DNA of 64,000 nt from an uncultured Spirochaetaceae bacterium (GCA_944389075.1 CALXLA010000034.1:62001-126000), one strand, 5' to 3'. Counted from the stretch's first letter, positions 53,213-62,146 are shown. Notes: generated by a model not told the origin, from the letters alone. Numbers and translations are program-made.

Positions 53213-53665
53213 ATGACTTGCTATGATAAGGCTGTATCGCTTCTGGCCATAAGGGAGCATACTGAGAAGGAACTGAAAGCGAAGCTGAAGGCAAAAGGCT
53301 ACAGCGATGATGATATCTCAGCATCAATTGCGCGATTGAAGGATGAGAAGTATCTGTCTGAAGAGAGATTCGCTGCATCGTTCATACGCTCAAGGCTCAG
53401 GAAATCTCCGGAAGGAAAGGGCATGCTTCTTATGCGTCTCATAGAGAAAGGCTCTCCAAGGCAGGTTGCCTCTGATGCTGTGAGAAATGCATGGGAAGAG
53501 GAAGCATATTCCGGGCCGCTTATCAGATACGCCAGTTCCCTTATCGCAAAGAAAGGGGAGGAAGGCACTAAGGCCGTCCTCCTCAGAAAAGGCTTCACGC
53601 CATCTGAAATCTCATCATGCCTGAAGGCTATTGCTGACGAACGAGAAGGAATCGACGTCGAATAG
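53213..53665 (+). CDS. recX: Regulatory protein RecX
   Basis: 150 aa, three-helix-repeat protein that modulates RecA filaments. YDKAVSLLAIREHTEKELKA, KGYSDDDISASIARLKDEKY and LSEERFAASFIRSRLR are the first repeats; GPLIRYASSLIAKKGEEG and LLRKGFTPSEISSCLKAI the later ones. recA is not in the window. Its last 51 bp overlap the opposite-strand ade gene, the longest tail overlap here. Confidence 0.92.
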   Translation: MTCYDKAVSLLAIREHTEKELKAKLKAKGYSDDDISASIARLKDEKYLSEERFAASFIRSRLRKSPEGKGMLLMRLIEKGSPRQVASDAVRNAWEEEAYSGPLIRYASSLIAKKGEEGTKAVLLRKGFTPSEISSCLKAIADEREGIDVE

Positions 53666-55354
53666 CCCGCAATCAGTGAGCTTCAGCGAAGGAATGACGG
53701 GAAGAGCCATGAAGCACAGCGTCATGAAGGGATCGATGTCCTTGTTTATGCCAAGCTTCTCATAGGCGGTGTCATGCATCTTCTCAAGGCAATCGACTAC
53801 TGATTCCGCGCTATCATCTGTCATAAGCCCCGCAATCTCAAGCCTGTGAGTGCCAAGCTCCTTACCATCCTTGAACATCGTGATCCCGCCACCTATCTCA
53901 ATGAGCTTCCTGATAGCATCAGCCATGTCGCCATCATTGTCTCCAATCACGATGATATTGTGTGAATCATGGGCAATCGATGTTGCTACAGCACCATGTT
54001 TCATGCCATAGCCACGAATCAGGCATGCAGACGCATTGCCAGTCCCATGATGACGTTCAATGACTGCAAGTTTCAGTACATCCTCTTCAGGATCATGGAT
54101 CCAGTTCCCGTTATTGTCCCTTTTCACGTGAACCTCTCCTTTTCCTGTCACGACGCCTCCCGGTATTATGTCGATGCATCTTGCCTTATCGGACTCCAGG
54201 ATAAGGCTAAGCTTTGATTCCGAGAAGTCCTTCACATCCATCTTGCCGCTGACTTCCTCAGGAGCAGTATGCGGGGCCTTCCTTATGATCTTCCCACCTT
54301 TTGCTGTGAGATTGCCGGAAATCCAGACTTCGTCAGCTTTGATATTCTCGAGCGTTTCTGTGAGGAAGAAGTCTGCGCGGCGTCCGGGTGCTATTGCTCC
54401 TCTGTCTCTCAGTCCATAGCATTCAGCTGCATTGAGAGTTGCCATCGCAATGGCTGTGACAGGATCGAGGCCTGCATTTATCGCAAGGTGTATGCCATTG
54501 ATAAGCGCGCCTTCCGTCATCATAGTCTGTGGCTGACAGTCATCCGTGCAGAAGAGGATTCTCTTCCAGTTCTTCTCGTCAACGCCTGGCAGAAGTCTCA
54601 GCACATTGCGGCATGCCGTACCCTGCCTGAGCATCACATACATTCCCTTCGAAGTCTTCTCCCTGAGCTCTTCAGGAGTCTCGCATTCATGATCTGTTGA
54701 GATTCCTGCTGCGATATATGCATCAAGTCCGGCTCCTGTGATTGATGGAGCATGTCCGTCGATGTTCTTTCCTGTCCTGTATGCAGTTTCAAGCTTCGCT
54801 ATCACATCAGGATCCGCGCTGACGACTCCCGGGTAGTTCATCATCTCTCCAAGTCCCCGTATCCTGTCATTGTCTATGTATTTTGCAATATCTTCAGCCT
54901 TGAGCACGGCCCCTGAGTGCTCGAATGGCGTTGCAGGCACACATGACGGAATCATCAGATATACCGAAAGGGGAATCTTGTCGGATGCCTTAAGCATGTA
55001 ATCCAGTCCAGCAAGTCCGCATACATTGCATATTTCATGAGGATCTGCGATTACAGTGGCAGTGCCTCCCGGTACGATTGCATCAGAATATTCGGAAGGA
55101 GAGAGATGCGAGCTTTCGATATGGCAATGGGCATCTATCAAGCCGGGAACGAGATAACGTCCTCCTGCGTCAATTTCCTCAGATGCTTCTATGCCATCTG
55201 CTGAACCTGCTATGTATCCGTTCTTCACTGCTATGCTTCCTGTCTCTATAGCGCGCGTGAACACATTGACGATTCTTGCATTCCTGATGGCCAGATCGGC
55301 TTTTGCCCTGCCCATCATGACATCGATAAGAGCTTTTGCGGTATCTTTGTTCAT
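53615..55354 (-). CDS. ade: Adenine deaminase
   Basis: 579 aa amidohydrolase converting adenine to hypoxanthine in purine salvage. Metal site LVPGLIDAHCHIESSHLSPS (about residues 70-89), then VIADPHEICNVCGLAGLDYM, KNIDGHAPSITGAG, GISTDHECETPEEL and FCTDDCQP, with the C-terminal domain AVIERHHGTGNASACLIRGY and ATSIAHDSHNIIVIG. Complete. GAGGTGA precedes the ATG, with TACAAT a little further upstream. Overlaps recX by 51 bp. Confidence 0.95.
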   Translation of the reverse strand: MNKDTAKALIDVMMGRAKADLAIRNARIVNVFTRAIETGSIAVKNGYIAGSADGIEASEEIDAGGRYLVPGLIDAHCHIESSHLSPSEYSDAIVPGGTATVIADPHEICNVCGLAGLDYMLKASDKIPLSVYLMIPSCVPATPFEHSGAVLKAEDIAKYIDNDRIRGLGEMMNYPGVVSADPDVIAKLETAYRTGKNIDGHAPSITGAGLDAYIAAGISTDHECETPEELREKTSKGMYVMLRQGTACRNVLRLLPGVDEKNWKRILFCTDDCQPQTMMTEGALINGIHLAINAGLDPVTAIAMATLNAAECYGLRDRGAIAPGRRADFFLTETLENIKADEVWISGNLTAKGGKIIRKAPHTAPEEVSGKMDVKDFSESKLSLILESDKARCIDIIPGGVVTGKGEVHVKRDNNGNWIHDPEEDVLKLAVIERHHGTGNASACLIRGYGMKHGAVATSIAHDSHNIIVIGDNDGDMADAIRKLIEIGGGITMFKDGKELGTHRLEIAGLMTDDSAESVVDCLEKMHDTAYEKLGINKDIDPFMTLCFMALPVIPSLKLTDCGLFDVDSFSFVSNSLQA

Positions 55355-55439
55355 TCAGTCACCTCGCTTCTATTGTACAGCAGAATCCATGGAAAATGAT
55401 TATTGCATCAAAACCCTTCCTTTCTCCTCTTGTTTTGGA

Positions 55440-55445
55440 TATAGT
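55440..55445 (+). promoter_or_regulatory. -10 box TATAGT, leaderless clpP
   Basis: TATAGT ends 7 nt before the ATG at 55453. No ribosome site. Confidence 0.6.
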
Positions 55446-55452
55446 CATTGCT

Positions 55453-56022
55453 ATGGAAAACGATAAGAAGGAATACAAACCAGATCCGAGTCTCAGCGAC
55501 AGGCTGCTGAAAAACAGGACGATACTGATTTCCGGAGAGATAAACAAAGACAAGGCTGATGAGTTCACACGCCAGATCCTTGTCCTCGATAGCGAGTCCT
55601 CTGATCCTATATATGTCTATATCAACAGTCCGGGTGGAGATGTTGATTCCGGATTCGCGATCTATGATATGGCAAGGTTCGTCAGCTCTCCTGTCACGAT
55701 GATAGGTATGGGGCTTGTCGCTTCTGCCGCGGCTCTTATCTATCTTGCAGTCCCTGCAGAGAGAAGGCTTGCGCTTCCTGATTCTACATATCTGATTCAT
55801 CAGCCCCTTTCACAGCTGAAGGGAGTTGCGATAGATGTCGCAATCTATGCTGATAAGATCGCAGCACTCCGCAAGAAGCTCGATAAGGTCATCGCGGATG
55901 CCTGCGGGAAGACAGTCGAGGATGTTGCCAAGGATACTGAGCGCGACTGCTGGCTGACAGCAGAAGAGGCCAGAAGCTATGGTCTTGTATCGAGGATAGT
56001 CACGACAAAAGCGGAAATATGA
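55453..56022 (+). CDS. clpP: ATP-dependent Clp protease proteolytic subunit
   Basis: 189 aa. INSPGGDVDSGFAIYDMARF near residue 57 forms the handle region. The nucleophile Ser lies in GMGLVASAAALIYLA, where most ClpPs have ASMGA, so the surroundings are slightly divergent. The His is in TYLIHQPLSQ and the Asp in AKDTERDCWLTAEEARSYGL. No clpX or tig is adjacent, so it may be a second ClpP paralogue (inference). An earlier in-frame ATG at 55336 would overlap ade; the ATG at 55453 gives a normal N-terminus. Confidence 0.93.
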   Translation: MENDKKEYKPDPSLSDRLLKNRTILISGEINKDKADEFTRQILVLDSESSDPIYVYINSPGGDVDSGFAIYDMARFVSSPVTMIGMGLVASAAALIYLAVPAERRLALPDSTYLIHQPLSQLKGVAIDVAIYADKIAALRKKLDKVIADACGKTVEDVAKDTERDCWLTAEEARSYGLVSRIVTTKAEI

Positions 56023-56027
56023 GAAAG

Positions 56028-56054
56028 CGCTGTCAGAAAATCTCTCTGGCAGCG
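56028..56054 (+). terminator. Hairpin after clpP
   Basis: CGCTGTCAGA and TCTGGCAGCG (one G-U) form a 10-bp stem. The T content after it is poor, so termination would be weak. Confidence 0.45.
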
Positions 56055-56064
56055 TATTCATATT

Positions 56065-57009
56065 ATGAGGCTTTTGATGATTATTGCTTTTCTGTTTGTA
56101 TCTGTTTCGTGCTCTCAGGGTCTTCCTGAGAGTTTCTCTGTCTGCTTCTATAATGCATATCTGCTTTTCGACTCATCTGACGATGGATGGGAATATGATG
56201 GCTTCCGGAAAGGCGATGGATATACAGAGGAAGCTTATCATGAGAGGATAAGGGCACTTGCCATATTTCTTGCGAAATATGCCGAAAGCGATGTGATCGT
56301 GCTTGCGGAAGTCGAGAGCGATGAGGTCCTTCTGGATTTAATTGAAGCAGGCCTTGATATGCGTGGGTACAGGTTCTATGGACTGGCAAGAGGTCCGGGG
56401 CCCCTTTCCCTGGGGTTCATATCAAAACGGAAGCCATCATCCGTGAATATACATTCAACAGATGGCGCAAGGCCTTTTCTGGAGCTTTCATTTGATGCAT
56501 TCACGATTCTGGCGATTCATGCGAGGAGCAGGCTTGAGGATGATAGCGCAGATGTAAGGTTCAATCAGTTCTCACATTTTGCCTCCCTTCTTGAAGAAGC
56601 TGATGGCACTGCTGTTGCCATAGGTGATTTCAACGCGGATCCGCGGTATGGAGAGGAAGGCATGATGATGTATCCATCAGCCGGCTGGCGTGATGTCCCT
56701 ATCAATGTGACGGATGATCCCGGACGGATTCAGAACCGTGTCTATTATTCTCCTTTGATCGATAGTGGCGGAGATGGGACGTATTATTATCAGGATGAGT
56801 GGTATTTCTATGACAATATACTTCTAAGAAAGGAGTCCTTCGATTCTGAAGGCTGGGAATACAGTTCTGCAGGAATTGTCAGGCCGCGTGATGCAGAGGA
56901 TGCGATAGGACGTCCTGATGCCTATGATGCTTCTACAGGCAATGGATTCTCCGACCATTTTCCTGTTCAGGTTTCATTTATGCGCAGAAGTGGTAATATC
57001 CAGATATGA
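56065..57009 (+). CDS. Lipoprotein of the endonuclease/exonuclease/phosphatase superfamily
   Basis: 314 aa. Lipobox IAFLFVSVSCS with Cys at residue 16. The rest shows the EEP fold: catalytic Glu in VIVLAEVESDEV, AIGDFNADPRYG for the Asp-Asn pair and GNGFSDHFPVQVSF for the terminal His. It probably acts on phosphodiester or phosphomonoester substrates outside the inner membrane; nuclease versus lipid phosphodiesterase cannot be decided. No ribosome site is evident. Overlaps the next gene by 4 bp. Confidence 0.8.
   Translation: MRLLMIIAFLFVSVSCSQGLPESFSVCFYNAYLLFDSSDDGWEYDGFRKGDGYTEEAYHERIRALAIFLAKYAESDVIVLAEVESDEVLLDLIEAGLDMRGYRFYGLARGPGPLSLGFISKRKPSSVNIHSTDGARPFLELSFDAFTILAIHARSRLEDDSADVRFNQFSHFASLLEEADGTAVAIGDFNADPRYGEEGMMMYPSAGWRDVPINVTDDPGRIQNRVYYSPLIDSGGDGTYYYQDEWYFYDNILLRKESFDSEGWEYSSAGIVRPRDAEDAIGRPDAYDASTGNGFSDHFPVQVSFMRRSGNIQI
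56994..56999 (+). promoter_or_regulatory. -10 box TAATAT, leaderless aldo/keto reductase gene
   Basis: TAATAT ends 6 nt before the ATG at 57006, inside the 3' end of the preceding gene. Confidence 0.5.
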
Positions 57010-58121
57010 GAAAACTTGGATTCGGCCTGATGAGGCTTCCTGTAATAGGAGAGGATAAGGGGAATATAGACAAGGAAAAGGTCTGCAGGATGGTGGACCT
57101 TTTCATCGAGAGGGGCTTCCAGTATTTCGATACCGCATGGTTCTATCATGAGAAATGCTCAGAGCTTGCAGCAGGAGAATGCCTTTCCGCCCGTTATCCG
57201 CGCTCTGCTTTCTATCTTGCTGACAAGATGCCGCTTGATCTCCTTGAGTCTGGCGACAAGCCAGAGGATTACTTTGCGAAACAGCTTGAGAAGTGCCGGG
57301 TGGAGTATTTCGATTACTATCTTATCCATGCTCTCAAAGGAGCAAAGCTTGAGAAGGCTGAGGAGTTCGGTCTCTTTGAGTTCCTGAAGGCGAAGAAAGC
57401 CGAAGGCAAGGCGAGGAACATAGGGTTCTCATTCCATGACTCTGCTGAGGTCCTTGATGATATCCTCACGAATCATCCCGAGGTGGATTTCGTACAGCTC
57501 CAGATCAATTACCTTGACTGGGACAGTGGCTCAGTGCAGTCGGAGAAGGTGTATAAGACAGCAAGGAAGCATGGCAAGGACATAATCATAATGGAGCCTG
57601 TGAAGGGCGGTACGCTTGCATCTCTTCCTGAGAAGGCAGAGGTGTTGCTGAAATCCGCTTCTCCTTCGATGACGCCAGCTGAATGGGCCATCAGATTCGC
57701 GGCAGGTCTTGAAGGGGTTATCATGGTACTCAGCGGGATGAGCACGCTGGAACAGGTTGATGAGAACACATCCTTCATGAGGGATTTCCATCCGCTTTCC
57801 GATTCCGAAACGGAAATGCTCTTCAAGGCTGCTGAGATAATCAAGGATGATGCGAGAATCGGATGCACAGCCTGCAGATACTGCACGGATGGCTGTCCTG
57901 CATCAATTCCTATCCCAGAGTATTTCGCTCTTTACAATTCAGATCTGGGAAAATACGGAATTGGCCGGAGGTCCATGGATCCTGCATCGTATGCGGCTTT
58001 GTCAGAGGGAAGAGGGAAGGCCTCTTCATGCATAGAATGCGGCCAGTGTGAAGCAATATGCCCTCAGGGCCTTCCAATAAGGGAACTCCTGAAGAAGGTC
58101 TCATCGAGATTTGAGGAATGA
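57006..58121 (+). CDS. Aldo/keto reductase with C-terminal 4Fe-4S domain
   Basis: 371 aa. TIM barrel starts RKLGFGLMRLPVI; FDTAWFYHEK supplies the Asp and Tyr, LADKMPL the Lys and DYYLIHALKG the His of the reductase site. NIGFSFHDSAEV and IIMEPVKGGTLASL follow. The C-terminus has a ferredoxin-like cysteine set: CTACRYCTDGCP and CIECGQCEAICPQGLPI. Such fused reductases are common in anaerobes; substrate unknown. It ends exactly where the opposite-strand gene ends, with no gap. Confidence 0.92.
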   Translation: MRKLGFGLMRLPVIGEDKGNIDKEKVCRMVDLFIERGFQYFDTAWFYHEKCSELAAGECLSARYPRSAFYLADKMPLDLLESGDKPEDYFAKQLEKCRVEYFDYYLIHALKGAKLEKAEEFGLFEFLKAKKAEGKARNIGFSFHDSAEVLDDILTNHPEVDFVQLQINYLDWDSGSVQSEKVYKTARKHGKDIIIMEPVKGGTLASLPEKAEVLLKSASPSMTPAEWAIRFAAGLEGVIMVLSGMSTLEQVDENTSFMRDFHPLSDSETEMLFKAAEIIKDDARIGCTACRYCTDGCPASIPIPEYFALYNSDLGKYGIGRRSMDPASYAALSEGRGKASSCIECGQCEAICPQGLPIRELLKKVSSRFEE

Positions 58122-58736
58122 TCAGCTGGCCTGAGGCGTGAAATCATCTCCGTTCTCATCGATGAATGACCTGATGAGCATGAGCTTTGATGTTATGGAG
58201 ATAATTGCTTCATCAAGGAGCATTGTCTCCGTATCCCATTCCTGAATCGAGCGTATCTTCTCGCCGTATTCGCTCATGACGGGAATATGGATTTCCTTTT
58301 CTTTCAGAGTCCTGTCGTCGAGATTCCTCTCCATATTGAAGCATCCTCTGAATGACAGTCCGTCTTTTGTCTCGCTTGCCGCAGAACAGAAGACACGGCA
58401 TATTACGGGGCGTACTGAATAGACTGTGCATCTTTTCGTGTCATTGTCGAAAAGCGGACAGCCGGTATGGCTTTCGCTCCATCCCGCAAGATATGATATA
58501 TCCCTTTTCTCCACGAATGATATGTAGAATGCAATCAGAAGTCCCTCAAGATAAGTCACATCAGGAATGAACCTCTCGCAGCACTGCCCGCACCTGTCAG
58601 GACATCTGATCGAGAAGGCTTCCTCGAACTGGCTGAAATCATTCTCGATGGATTTGTAGTAGTTCCATACTGTCAGCATCTCATCATATATGCTCGTGTT
58701 TCTGAATGCGGAAACCGCTTCTTCGATTCGATCCAT
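58122..58736 (-). CDS. YkgJ-type cysteine-cluster protein
   Basis: 204 aa. RCPDRCGQCCERFIPD near residue 44 is the first cysteine cluster; CPLFDNDTKRCTVYSVRPVI, CRVFCSAAS and GCFNMERN complete the metal-site pattern of the UPF0153 family. Function unknown. AATACT, a near -10 box, is 7 nt before the ATG and no ribosome site is present. A minus-strand terminator lies just upstream, so it begins its own unit. Confidence 0.8.
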   Translation of the reverse strand: MDRIEEAVSAFRNTSIYDEMLTVWNYYKSIENDFSQFEEAFSIRCPDRCGQCCERFIPDVTYLEGLLIAFYISFVEKRDISYLAGWSESHTGCPLFDNDTKRCTVYSVRPVICRVFCSAASETKDGLSFRGCFNMERNLDDRTLKEKEIHIPVMSEYGEKIRSIQEWDTETMLLDEAIISITSKLMLIRSFIDENGDDFTPQAS

Positions 58737-58753
58737 GGAATGGAGTATTACAG

Positions 58754-58786
58754 CAAAAAGGCCCGGGATTTCAAGATTTTCCGGGC
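58754..58786 (-). terminator. Orphan terminator on the minus strand
   Basis: GCCCGG and CCGGGC at about 14 bp distance; on the minus strand followed by CTTTTTTG. No minus-strand gene lies directly upstream of it, only the plus-strand ATPase gene. Confidence 0.6.
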
Positions 58787-58923
58787 TTCATAAGCAACGT
58801 ATGCGAATGTTTTGATTATCGTGTGGACACATTCCTGAATCTGGATGGACCTAAACAGCTGGCGTGGGGCTATGACTGTCAGAATTCACATTCCGGTGCG
58901 TATACATTACAGGAGGATTTCTG

Positions 58924-60567
58924 ATGGAAGAAAATAAACTGACTGGAGTGTATACTGAGGACATGAAAGATGTGACAGTAAGCACATTTGATTTCCGTAC
59001 GATCAGGCAATGCGACATGGTGTATGTGGACAAGACGGAATATGCCTACAGGCTTGCAAGAAGCCCGGAAGGGAGCTTCTTCTTCATGTCACGCCCGAGA
59101 AGGTTCGGGAAGAGCCTGTTCTGCTCGACGCTTCATGAGCTCTTTGAGGGAAACAGGGAGCTTTTCGAAGGGCTGTACATAACAGAGAAGACAGATTACG
59201 GATTCGGCAAGTATCCCGTCATACATTTCTCATTCAGCAGACTGACCATGCTGAGAGAATTTTTCCTTTCAGATCTGCAGGAGACAATAGAACTTGAAGG
59301 AGAGCGGCATGGAATAGAGCTCAGATACAACAGCCCTTCAAAGATGATGGAACTTCTTATAATGCAGCTTGTGCAGAAGACGGAGAAGAAGGTTGTGATC
59401 ATAATCGATGAGTATGACTCACCGTTCACATCGCTTCTGGAATCGGATGACAGAGCATTCATCAGTGAGGTCAGGGCGGTATTCAATTCCCTGTACAAGA
59501 CGATCAAGGATATGACAGGCTCCATCAGGATGCTGTTCATAACAGGGATCGTGAAACTCGCGAATCTCTCGATATTCTCTGCGATGAACAATCTCAATGA
59601 TATCTCAATGGATCCTGTGTTCGCGACAGCGCTTGGATACACGGAGAAGGAGCTTTCCGATTATTTCGGCGAAGGCATGGATGAGTATCTTGAGGAGCAT
59701 CCTGGGGAATATAAATCAAGAGAGGATTTCCAGAGGAAGATAAGGGAATACTATGATGGGTACAGGTTCTCATACATGTCAGATGAATCTGTCTACAATC
59801 CTGTATCGATAGGGTTCTTCTTCACCAAATATCATGAGTTCCGAGCCTGGTGGATAGAGACAGGCGCATCCACCATGGCAGTGGAGATAGCGAGGAACAA
59901 CAGCCTGACAGAACTGCTTGATGATGAGCGGCTTCTTGTCAGCCCGGAAGCCTTCTCCATATTCGACATAGAGGATATAGCGAAGGGGAAGCTCTCTATA
60001 GAGGGAGCCTGCACATTCCTGTATTACGCAGGCTATCTCTCGATATGCGCATATGATGATAACGCCATAGGGATGGGGTTTCCTAACAATGAGGTCAGGC
60101 GGAGCTTCGTCCGTGATCTGATACGGAAATACAGGGGGAATACAGATCTGAATGATGCATTGTGGATGATGTCATTCACCAGAGCCTGCCGAGAGGGTAA
60201 TGCCGGAGAGGTGATGGGAAGGCTCTATGAGTATTTCTCCGCATTCTCGTATGAGCTTGCAGGGAATATGGGGGAGAGATTCTATCACGCCATCTTCCAT
60301 GCAGTGTTCATAATGGCAGGTATGCTGTCATACAGCGAGGACAGGGGATACAGGGGAAGGGCAGATGAGGCTATAGTCACAGACAGGCATATCTGGATAT
60401 TCGAGCTGAAGGTAGACAGGAGCGCGGAAGATGCGCTGCAACAGATAGAGGAGAGGGGATACGCCAGGAAGTACAGCTATCTGATGAAGCCAGAGATGAA
60501 GGTTCACAAAGTTGGTATAAGCTTTTCATCCTCTGAGAAGAGGATTACTGAGTGGAAGTGTATCTGA
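58924..60567 (+). CDS. Predicted AAA-ATPase fused to a PD-(D/E)XK nuclease-like domain
   Basis: 547 aa of the AAA-ATPase-like (PF09820-type) family. The N-terminus TFDFRTIRQCDMVYVDKTEY leads to the Walker A FMSRPRRFGKSLFCSTL; Walker B is VVIIIDEYDSPF. The C-terminus has the PDDEXK-like strand HIWIFELKVDRSAEDALQQI followed by GYARKY. These genes are multi-copy in Bacteroidetes, Fusobacteria and spirochaetes; the role is unknown, with mobile or defence functions only suggested. AGGAGG precedes the ATG. It stands alone between two minus-strand units. Confidence 0.9.
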   Translation: MEENKLTGVYTEDMKDVTVSTFDFRTIRQCDMVYVDKTEYAYRLARSPEGSFFFMSRPRRFGKSLFCSTLHELFEGNRELFEGLYITEKTDYGFGKYPVIHFSFSRLTMLREFFLSDLQETIELEGERHGIELRYNSPSKMMELLIMQLVQKTEKKVVIIIDEYDSPFTSLLESDDRAFISEVRAVFNSLYKTIKDMTGSIRMLFITGIVKLANLSIFSAMNNLNDISMDPVFATALGYTEKELSDYFGEGMDEYLEEHPGEYKSREDFQRKIREYYDGYRFSYMSDESVYNPVSIGFFFTKYHEFRAWWIETGASTMAVEIARNNSLTELLDDERLLVSPEAFSIFDIEDIAKGKLSIEGACTFLYYAGYLSICAYDDNAIGMGFPNNEVRRSFVRDLIRKYRGNTDLNDALWMMSFTRACREGNAGEVMGRLYEYFSAFSYELAGNMGERFYHAIFHAVFIMAGMLSYSEDRGYRGRADEAIVTDRHIWIFELKVDRSAEDALQQIEERGYARKYSYLMKPEMKVHKVGISFSSSEKRITEWKCI

Positions 60568-60632
60568 TACAGCAAACAATCCAGCATTTTTGTTACTGCT
60601 GATTGCCATCATGGTCCGATGCCTTATGGCAA

Positions 60633-60665
60633 ACAAAAAACTCCTTGCACTGCAAGGAGTTTTTC
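60633..60665. terminator. Bidirectional terminator
   Basis: CTCCTTGC and GCAAGGAG around ACT, flanked by a run of A and TTTTT. It ends the ATPase gene and the tRNA-Phe unit. Confidence 0.9.
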
Positions 60666-60672
60666 TCTTTAA

Positions 60673-60745
60673 TGCTGTCTCCAGGAATCGAACCAGGGAC
60701 ACAAGGATTTTCAGTCCTTTGCTCTACCAACTGAGCTAAGACAGC
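60673..60745 (-). tRNA. tRNA-Phe (GAA)
   Basis: On the minus strand: acceptor GCTGTCT/AGACAGC, D-arm GCTCAGTTGGTAGAGC, anticodon stem AAGGA/TCCTT with loop CTGAAAA giving GAA, T loop TTCGATT, discriminator A. The T-stem CCTGG/CCTGG has one T-T mismatch in the middle. CCA is not encoded. Confidence 0.95.
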
Positions 60746-60769
60746 AGTCGTTCTTAAGCGAACAGGTGT

Positions 60770-60798
60770 AAATTAGCACGATTGGATGACAATTGCAA
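60770..60798 (-). promoter_or_regulatory. Promoter of tRNA-Phe
   Basis: Minus strand TTGCAA (60793-60798), 17-bp spacer, TAATTT (60770-60775). Confidence 0.6.
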
Positions 60799-60819
60799 TA
60801 CCTTTCGCAGAATTATCTG

Positions 60820-62064
60820 TCAGATTCTGATTATGACTTTTACTGTGAATATATTGTCATCCGCAGTTATCGTGACATCGCCTCCAAGTCTTGCTGCGGC
60901 TTCCTTTATGTTCTTTATCCCAAGGCCATGGTTCCTGTTGTCTTCCTTGTGAGTGATGAATGAGCCATCTGCCTCGGTCTTCACTTCCCCCGTGAAGCTG
61001 TTTGAGCACACGAAGAGAAGCTGATTGTCCTTGTCTGTCAGCACTACGCTGATTTTCTTGTCGGGAGGATTTGCCTCGATTGCGTTATCCAGTGCGTTTG
61101 CGACGATTGTGCATATATCTGTCTCATTCAGATTGAGCTCACCGACATTCGCTTCTATATTCAGGTCTATGCCGTTTATCTTCGCACTCTGGTATTTTGA
61201 GTTCAGGATTGCATTGAGCAGGGTATTCTTCGTGAATGTCTTCGAAAGGTTCGCGAATTCAGCTCCAAGCTGCTTGAAATAGCTGATTGCCTTGTCATTC
61301 TCCCCGAGATCGAGATATGTGGCTATGACCGTGAACTGGTTCATCAGATCATGCTTGAACTTCCTGAACTGGAGCTGCTGGGCCTCCACTTCCTGATAGA
61401 AATCCGTTGCAAGCTTCAGTCTTGAATTCTCTTCAGCGAGCTTGAGGCTCCTGCCTACATGGTAGAGAAGTGGGAACATCGCTGTCACAGCTGCCACTGC
61501 GAAGAAGATTATCACATCGGACAGCATCAGGTTCTGCACGGGGAAGATGATCAGCGTGAATATCAGGATGGCAGGGCAGAAGGAGATGAATGCGCTGTAT
61601 CCCCAGACCTCAGGGGTGAATGACGAGAGTATGCTTTTGTCAGAGAACTTATTAACGTACTGCCTGAGAATAGTGAAATATGTCTCATAGAGCGCTATCA
61701 GGACAGCTGCTATGATTGTTGTCATCAGCAGAGGCATGTTATTGCTGATTATTGTCTCAGTCCAGAGCAGTGTCAGCAGGGAGCTTGATGAGATGATCGA
61801 ATAGAACAGCATCGTTACTGCGACAAGCTTGCTTCCCCTGTCCGTGAAGAAGATCCATGTGTATATGAAGAAAGCGAGAGCTGAGAGCAGATATGTTATA
61901 AGCAGGGATGGGATTACAGGAAGCAGACATATCAATGACAACACTATGGCAGAGCAGATTTTCCCGCCTTTCGATTTAAAGCGCGGTTCAAGCATGACAG
62001 GAATAGCTAGATTGATATTCACCGCGATGATGAGAAACAGGATGAGGTGAAGAAGTGTTGCCAT
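60820..62064 (-). CDS. Orphan GHKL-type sensor histidine kinase
   Basis: 414 aa. About six to seven membrane helices in residues 1-210 with little extracytoplasmic sequence, then a coiled linker and the kinase core: phosphoacceptor FRKFKHDLMNQFTVIATYLD, N box TIVANALDNAIEA, and HGLGIKNIKEAAARLGGDV as the G box. This is the AgrC/ComD-like layout seen in peptide or membrane sensing. No LytTR response regulator lies nearby in the window. No ribosome site. Confidence 0.88.
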   Translation of the reverse strand: MATLLHLILFLIIAVNINLAIPVMLEPRFKSKGGKICSAIVLSLICLLPVIPSLLITYLLSALAFFIYTWIFFTDRGSKLVAVTMLFYSIISSSSLLTLLWTETIISNNMPLLMTTIIAAVLIALYETYFTILRQYVNKFSDKSILSSFTPEVWGYSAFISFCPAILIFTLIIFPVQNLMLSDVIIFFAVAAVTAMFPLLYHVGRSLKLAEENSRLKLATDFYQEVEAQQLQFRKFKHDLMNQFTVIATYLDLGENDKAISYFKQLGAEFANLSKTFTKNTLLNAILNSKYQSAKINGIDLNIEANVGELNLNETDICTIVANALDNAIEANPPDKKISVVLTDKDNQLLFVCSNSFTGEVKTEADGSFITHKEDNRNHGLGIKNIKEAAARLGGDVTITADDNIFTVKVIIRI

Positions 62065-62070
62065 ATAAGG

Positions 62071-62076
62071 AAGATA
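62071..62076 (-). promoter_or_regulatory. -10 box TATCTT, leaderless kinase gene
   Basis: TATCTT on the minus strand ends 6 nt before the ATG at 62064. Confidence 0.5.
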
Positions 62077-62134
62077 TCACAAAGATCGATAGTTAAGAAG
62101 TGCTTTCTCTGGTGCCCTTGTTCCCGTTTTGCGC

Positions 62135-62140
62135 TATCAT
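62135..62140 (+). promoter_or_regulatory. -10 box TATCAT, leaderless reductase gene
   Basis: TATCAT ends 6 nt before the ATG at 62147; divergent from the kinase -10 box. Confidence 0.6.
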
Positions 62141-62146
62141 CTGGAT

